Shown here: piece by piece, positions 59,131-64,000 of the stretch
How positions within the stretch are numbered: the stretch's first letter is position 1
Layout of the letters: every line of letters starts with the position of its first letter
Source: Pogostemon cablin
Taxonomy: Eukaryota; Streptophyta; Magnoliopsida; Lamiales; Lamiaceae
Reading direction: 5' to 3'
Length of the DNA: 64,000 nucleotides
Assembly (NCBI GenBank): GCA_023678885.1
Contig: CM042965.1
Coordinates: 34,205,777 to 34,269,776, forward strand
Translations under genes and position numbers: made by a program
Notes under the pieces: generated by a model
What the model saw: the letters and a program-made list of their open reading frames with translations, nothing else
What the model was told of the DNA's origin: nothing
Database searches by the model: none

Positions 59131-60485
59131 AACATAAAAAAATTATACCCTACAAATGACTAATAAACCCTTGGGGCAAGCATTGAATTTTGGGCATTGA
59201 TCATGCCACGTGGCAATCATTTAATTAGTGGAATAGGAGATGAAACACCACTATGTAACAGGTGATCTCATTCCCCGACAAGACAAGTTGATTTCCCTGT
59301 TACATTTTCGGTGTTCCATTGGTGTTCCACAACATAAAAAAATTATACCCTACAAATGACTAATAAACCCTTGGGGCAAGCATTGAATTTTGGGCATTGA
59401 TCATGCCACGTGGCAATCATTTAATTAGTGGAATAGGAGATGAAACACCACTATGTAACAGGTGATCTCATTCCCCGACAAGACAAGTTGATTTCCCTGT
59501 TACATTTTCGGTGTTCCATTGGTGTTCCACAACATAAAAAAATTATACCCTACAAATGACTAATAAACCCTTGGGGCAAGCATTGAATTTTGGGCATTGA
59601 TCATGCCACGTGGCAATCATTTAATTAGTGGAATAGGAGATGAAACACCACTATGTAACAGGTGATCTCATTCCCCGACAAGACAAGTTGATTTCCCTGT
59701 TACATTTTCGGTGTTCTATTGGTGTTCCACAACATAAAAAAATTATACCCTACAAATGACTAATAAACCCTTGGGGCAAGCATTGAATTTTGGGCATTGA
59801 TCATGCCACGTGGCAATCATTTAATTAGTGGAATAGGAGATGAAACACCACTATGTAACAGGTGATCTCATTCCCCGACAAGACAAGTTGATTTCCCTGT
59901 TACATTTTCGGTGTTCCATTGGTGTTCCACAACATAAAAAAATTATACCCTACAAATGACTAATAAACCCTTGGGGCAAGCATTGAATTTTGGGCATTGA
60001 TCATGCCACGTGGCAATCATTTAATTAGTGGAATAGGAGATGAAACACCACTATGTAACAGGTGATCTCATTCCCCGACAAGACAAGTTGATTTCCCTGT
60101 TACATTTTCGGTGTTCCATTGGTGTTCCACAACATAAAAAAATTATACCCTACAAATGACTAATAAACCCTTGGGGCAAGCATTGAATTTTGGGCATTGA
60201 TCATGCCACGTGGCAATCATTTAATTAGTGGAATAGGAGATGAAACACCACTATGTAACAGGTGATCTCATTCCCCGACAAGACAAGTTGATTTCCCTGT
60301 TACATTTTCGGTGTTCCATTGGTGTTCCACAACATAAAAAAATTATACCCTACAAATGACTAATAAACCCTTGGGGCAAGCATTGAATTTTGGGCATTGA
60401 TCATGCCACGTGGCAATCATTTAATTAGTGGAATAGGAGATGAAACACCACTATATAACAGGTGATCTCATTCCCCGACAAGATA
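59131..60485. repeat. Seven-unit tandem array of a 200-bp repeat with a palindromic G-box
   Basis: Units start at 59131, 59331, 59531, 59731, 59931, 60131 and 60331; the last is cut after 155 bp. The period is exactly 200 and I see only two single-base differences (near 59716 and 60455). Each unit contains the 12-bp palindrome TGCCACGTGGCA, whose core CACGTG is the G-box bound by plant bZIP and bHLH factors, and the inverted pair TGTAACAG and CTGTTACA. The array ends 36 bp from the stop codon of BAHD gene 3. No coding frame spans it. Confidence 0.97.
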
Positions 60486-60520
60486 GTGTTTCTACGACAA
60501 TTTCCACAATAGTAATTAAG

Positions 60521-62223
60521 TTAATTGAATTGGTAGAAGAGATTGCGAAACAGGTTGATATGTTGTTTGGGCAATGTGAGTCCGTAGAGTAAGCCCCCGT
60601 CACTATCTGGATTTTGCAGAAGATAGCTTTTGCCTTCGTATGGAGCAGCTCCAGGCCCGCAGTAAACGGGTTTTCCCCACCCGAAGTCTGCGTCGTAGAA
60701 CGGCAGCCGGGTCCAGCTGGTAATATGCAGATTGGGGCATTTGGTGGTGTGAGGGCACAAACATCCCCCTGCAATTCCAAGTAATCCAGCGCCGACCTCA
60801 AGTACTCATCGTCCATTCGGACAATCGCCGAGTGAACCAAACCCACCGCATAACTCAACGGATTCGACGCCAGTTCACCACACGCGGCAACCGTTGTGGC
60901 TGTGAATTGGGCATTGCCGAAGAAGCCGGGCGGAAGCCCGCCTGTTCCGGCCGTCGACTGGGATATTCAACTTGGTTTTCTGATGTGCGGGCAGGCCACG
61001 TGCCCTGCACACGCAACTCCACACGTGGCCTGCCACCACCTCGTACGTACTGAACTTGTCGTTGCATTCCGCCTTGAGGGCTTTCACCTGATCGGGTGTG
61101 ATCTTCAGTGATGAATAAGCTGTTTCGGAGTTGCCGTCCGAGGGAGTAAGCAATTGTGGTGGTGGCTGGTACTCCACGTGAGGGAAGATAGGCCTCGGAG
61201 GATTTCGTCCCGACAAGAGAGTACGGTCGAAGAAGGGAGGAATTCCGACGGTGTTGCCTCTAGCTATGTCCGACCAGGAATTATTAAAATGGAGAGCAGA
61301 AGTTCCGTCGGATAAGTGATGCTCGTTGGCAATGCCAAGGCAAACTCCACCACATTTAAAACGAGTTAACTGCACAAGGTAAAATTACAACTCTTTATTG
61401 TAGTTGTTCCTCATCAAGATGCGGGTGCATGTGGAATTTTTTCATTAAATGGGTGGTGGTGAGGTTTAAACCTAAACCTTTATTAGTTCATCATTCTAAT
61501 ACCATGTTAAATATTCACCTCATCTAAAAGCTTAAGCTGATAGTGTGGAGAATCATTTAATAATTAATAAGTCATTCTAAAAAAAATTATTTCCGCAAGT
61601 TTTTCTCTCTTCTTTGTTGTAAATTGTGGAGTAATTTGTAAGGGATGAGTAAACTTACTTCCTCACAATCACGTTTAATGCTTCATGTATTTTAAGAACT
61701 CATGATTTTAGTTGTGTCAAATAAATATAACAGATTAGTGGTGATATATATAAGAGAATAGCCAAATTCAGATGTGGATTTTTAAAATCAAAATTTAATT
61801 TTCAAAACCTACTTGCAGCAGCAGGAGGGGAAATGTTGAGATTCCTTTAGAATAATCGACGGTGGGGATGAGGCTGAGCCCTGCTTTGGGGGAGAAATCA
61901 CCGAGATCATTGAGGCTGCCGTCGCACTCAGCCTCCACAAACAACACCCCCTCGTTGTTGCAGTAGATCTCCAACCGATTACTTTCCCCCTTCTTCAGCC
62001 TCCCGGCGTAGGGGTAGAACTCAACCAGGACGCGGCTGAGCGCCTCCATGAGCACCGTCGTGTCGAAGAAGTTGGTGGCAGTACCGTCGGAGCGGTAGAA
62101 GTAGAGGACGTGGGTGTGGTAGTTAGTGGGCGTTAACAAGTCTAGATTTGAGAGCCACAGTGTGCCACCTGGCGTGTCTGCCATTGGCTTTACCATAGTC
62201 GAGCTCTTCACAGTGATCTTCAT
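60521..62223 (-). pseudogene. BAHD acyltransferase 3, rosmarinic acid synthase-like, two frameshifts
   Basis: Exon 1 runs 62223-61813 (137 codons, as in gene 1), the intron is 443 bp (61812-61370, GT to AG), and exon 2 runs 61369-60521. The protein opens MKITVKSSTMVKPMADTPGG and carries EHHLSDG and, near the end, DADFGWGKP, so both family motifs survive. Near 60936, after VDGRNR, the frame shifts; near 60755, after GDVCAL, it shifts back to the original phase. The 180 bases between read correctly only in the other phase, so straight translation stops at about 60875. Two small indels in an otherwise clean gene could be true lesions or assembly errors. It is more diverged from gene 1 than gene 2 is, and transcribed in the opposite direction. 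Confidence 0.85.
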
Positions 62224-63141
62224 GCTTGTGAATGCTGAGAGTGATCAAGATCGTTCAATTTAAGGTGATCAGAATAGGGTATAACGCATTAATTGTCCTC
62301 CTAGCTACTGAAAATTAGGCATCTTTAATGTAACACCAATATTAACAAAAAATTATTTTTTAATAAACTTTAATTTTTATGGGGGTAATTTAATATTTTT
62401 AGGTAATAAATTATAAATCATGTTATGTGTGGAAAGAAGAGATATTATTTTTAAAATTAATGTGTAATTTTGAGGTTCGACGCAACTAGCAGAACGAATT
62501 ACTTCGTGTGTAGATTGGAGTTGTTATGTTAATTTTTTTTGTCCTAGTTCTATGGTGATTGGGTTTTGTTTGGAGTTGTATACTTTTGAACAGCAGTATG
62601 AATAATATTTACATTTTTTGAGAGGTAAACAATGATGTGTGTTTCGAAAAGAGAGATCAATCTAATATTTTTAAATAACATCGATCATAATGAAAAATAA
62701 TCATAATATTTTTATTTAAAAGTGATAACTAATCTTTTTAAGTAAAATGATTTTGCCGTATAACTGTCTCAAACAAGTGTTCCTTTTTTATAAATTTTCT
62801 TTTCTTTTCATTGCATAACAAACTTCACACTCTTCGTTTTAACTATATGTCACAAAATATATTTCATGACCACCAAAATATGGAAATACCACCTTAATCC
62901 TATAACTCTAAATAAATTTTAATTTCAAAAATAACCTAAAAAAAATCTTAAATTTTATGTCTACGGTACTGTACAATGTAAAATATATTAAAAATACATA
63001 TATTGGTTCTATCATTGAAAATATATTGCCAAAAAAAATGTAACACTAAAAACAACTGTTTTTTTACCAAATGAGTAGTACTACTGTACCATTGTTACAC
63101 CTTAAAAGCAGATCCGTATTTAGAAAACGGATCATGTATAT
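62224..63141. other. Upstream region of BAHD gene 3 and intergenic DNA
   Basis: The first 100 bases are the presumed promoter and 5' untranslated region of gene 3 (minus strand), with CACAAGC just before the ATG as in the other copies. No clear TATA box stands out. The remainder is AT-rich, with a fragment near 62750 resembling GAGAC-rich MITE ends. Confidence 0.45.
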
Positions 63142-63546
63142 ATGGAAATGAGTCAGCAAATATTCTCTCTTCCTTATTCTGTTTCAGCGCAATATCTTCT
63201 CAATTCTCTCCTCCGCCACCGCCTTCTGCTGCATTCTCTCCCTCAAGCGATTTTCTCAATTCTCTCCTCCACGTCACCACATTCTGCCGCCTCCGAGTTT
63301 CTTGCTCCGCCTCCGCCTTCCACCGCCTTTTGCCGCCTCCAATCTCTTCGCTCCGCCTCTGTCTCTATTGTCCTTCACCTCCGATGTGTTTTTCCATTGA
63401 GTCTCTCAACTCCGCTTTCGTGTCTAGAGGTGTATAGTGATGTGGTTAAAGTTTTTTACTTAATTGGGGAAAAGATTTCTGCTATGAAAGTCGAGGATTT
63501 GCAATCACTTAACTCAGATTTACTGTTCGGAATTTATTTTTTTTAA
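63142..63546 (+). other. 134-codon open frame in C/T-rich DNA, doubtful
   Basis: The frame is rich in Ser, Leu, Pro and Arg because the DNA is built from CTCCGCCTCCGCC and TCTCTCC phrases. It resembles no protein I know. The composition jump resembles the GC-rich captured block at 24780. It could be an untranslated first exon of a gene to the right, or a captured fragment. Confidence 0.25.
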
Positions 63547-64000
63547 ATTGTTTTTTATTTTTTTGGGATTGAGATTGTAACTAGCCGAAATATTGGTAAC
63601 ATAGGTGTGAGTGATAGCAGAAAGATTTGCAGTATTTGTGAATTGAAATTAATTGATTTCCAGTGAATTAATTGATTGGTGTTCAGTTCATTTCAGTTCC
63701 TGTTGTTGTATTAGTTTGATTGAATAATGAATATGTGTTTGTGATATAATGTATATGGTAGTAAATGTAATATTAATTTGTAGGTAAAAAATAAACGTAT
63801 ATAGACTAATTGTATTAGTTTTATTGCAATAACGTATATGTTGTTGTTGATAAATGTATTAGAGATGCTCTCTTGTGAGACGAGTTTTTTGTAAGACGGT
63901 TGTGAGACGGGTCAATCCATTACTAAAGTATGCTAATTATATATGTAAAATATGCTTATTTGTAGTTAAAGTATGTCAATAATAAATCATATTATAACAC
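63547..64000. other. AT-rich right edge with a MITE-like end
   Basis: From about 63860 the phrases CTTGTGAGACG, GTGAGACGGG and TTAAAGTATG resemble the element at 37740-38035. It is cut by the window edge. No gene is seen. Confidence 0.4.

Noticed and set aside
59131..60485. CRISPR-like array
   Set aside because: The repeat has no distinct spacers: whole 200-bp units are identical, and the genome is a plant.
63142..63546. Possible gene of 134 codons
   Set aside because: Low-complexity C/T-rich composition and no recognisable domain; listed only as a doubtful frame.

Overview
The window is nuclear DNA of a flowering plant, most likely a member of the mint family (Lamiaceae). The evidence is an AT-rich, transposon-dense sequence, genes with GT-AG introns, many plant transposon families, and three copies of a BAHD acyltransferase gene of the rosmarinic acid synthase / hydroxycinnamoyltransferase type. 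Family membership is inferred from recognised motifs; no search was run.

Layout. 1-9693: a Ty1/copia retrotransposon with two 1778-bp LTRs and a broken gag-pol, preceded by the tail of a second copy that shares its 5' LTR. 9694-18430: DNA transposons (Stowaway, Mutator-type MITEs, a CACTA element), TA tracts and small tandem duplications. 18430-22030: a degraded L1-type LINE on the + strand. 22447-29260: a solo LTR inside a small repeat, a 2.9-kb CACTA element carrying pieces of two host genes (monoacylglycerol-lipase-like and F-box), and a 500-bp tandem triplication. 29492-31169: a putative solo LTR containing an hAT-type element. 31223-33633: BAHD gene 1, the only intact gene seen (431 aa, two exons). 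33634-40330: repeats, including a diverged copy of the DNA upstream of gene 1. 40548-49656: BAHD gene 2, a recent duplicate of gene 1 that is now a pseudogene; its intron has grown to 7.8 kb by insertion of an hAT-type element, a gene-carrying Mutator-type element, MITEs and a LINE. 49657-58880: another LINE, a second solo LTR of the same group, Stowaways and a 2.6-kb Mutator-type element. 59131-60485: seven almost identical 200-bp tandem units, each with a palindromic G-box, ending 36 bp from the stop codon of BAHD gene 3 (60521-62223, minus strand), which carries two frameshifts. 62224-64000: AT-rich DNA without a convincing gene.

Taken together this is a small acyltransferase gene cluster expanding by duplication and being broken up by transposons. 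Many insertions are unusually legible: exact target-site duplications (TSDs) can be read for at least ten elements, and empty sites survive in neighbouring duplicates. The most unusual items are the G-box array beside gene 3, the two elements carrying host gene fragments, and a 260-bp MITE family whose four copies are all exactly 260 bp with perfect 9-bp TSDs.
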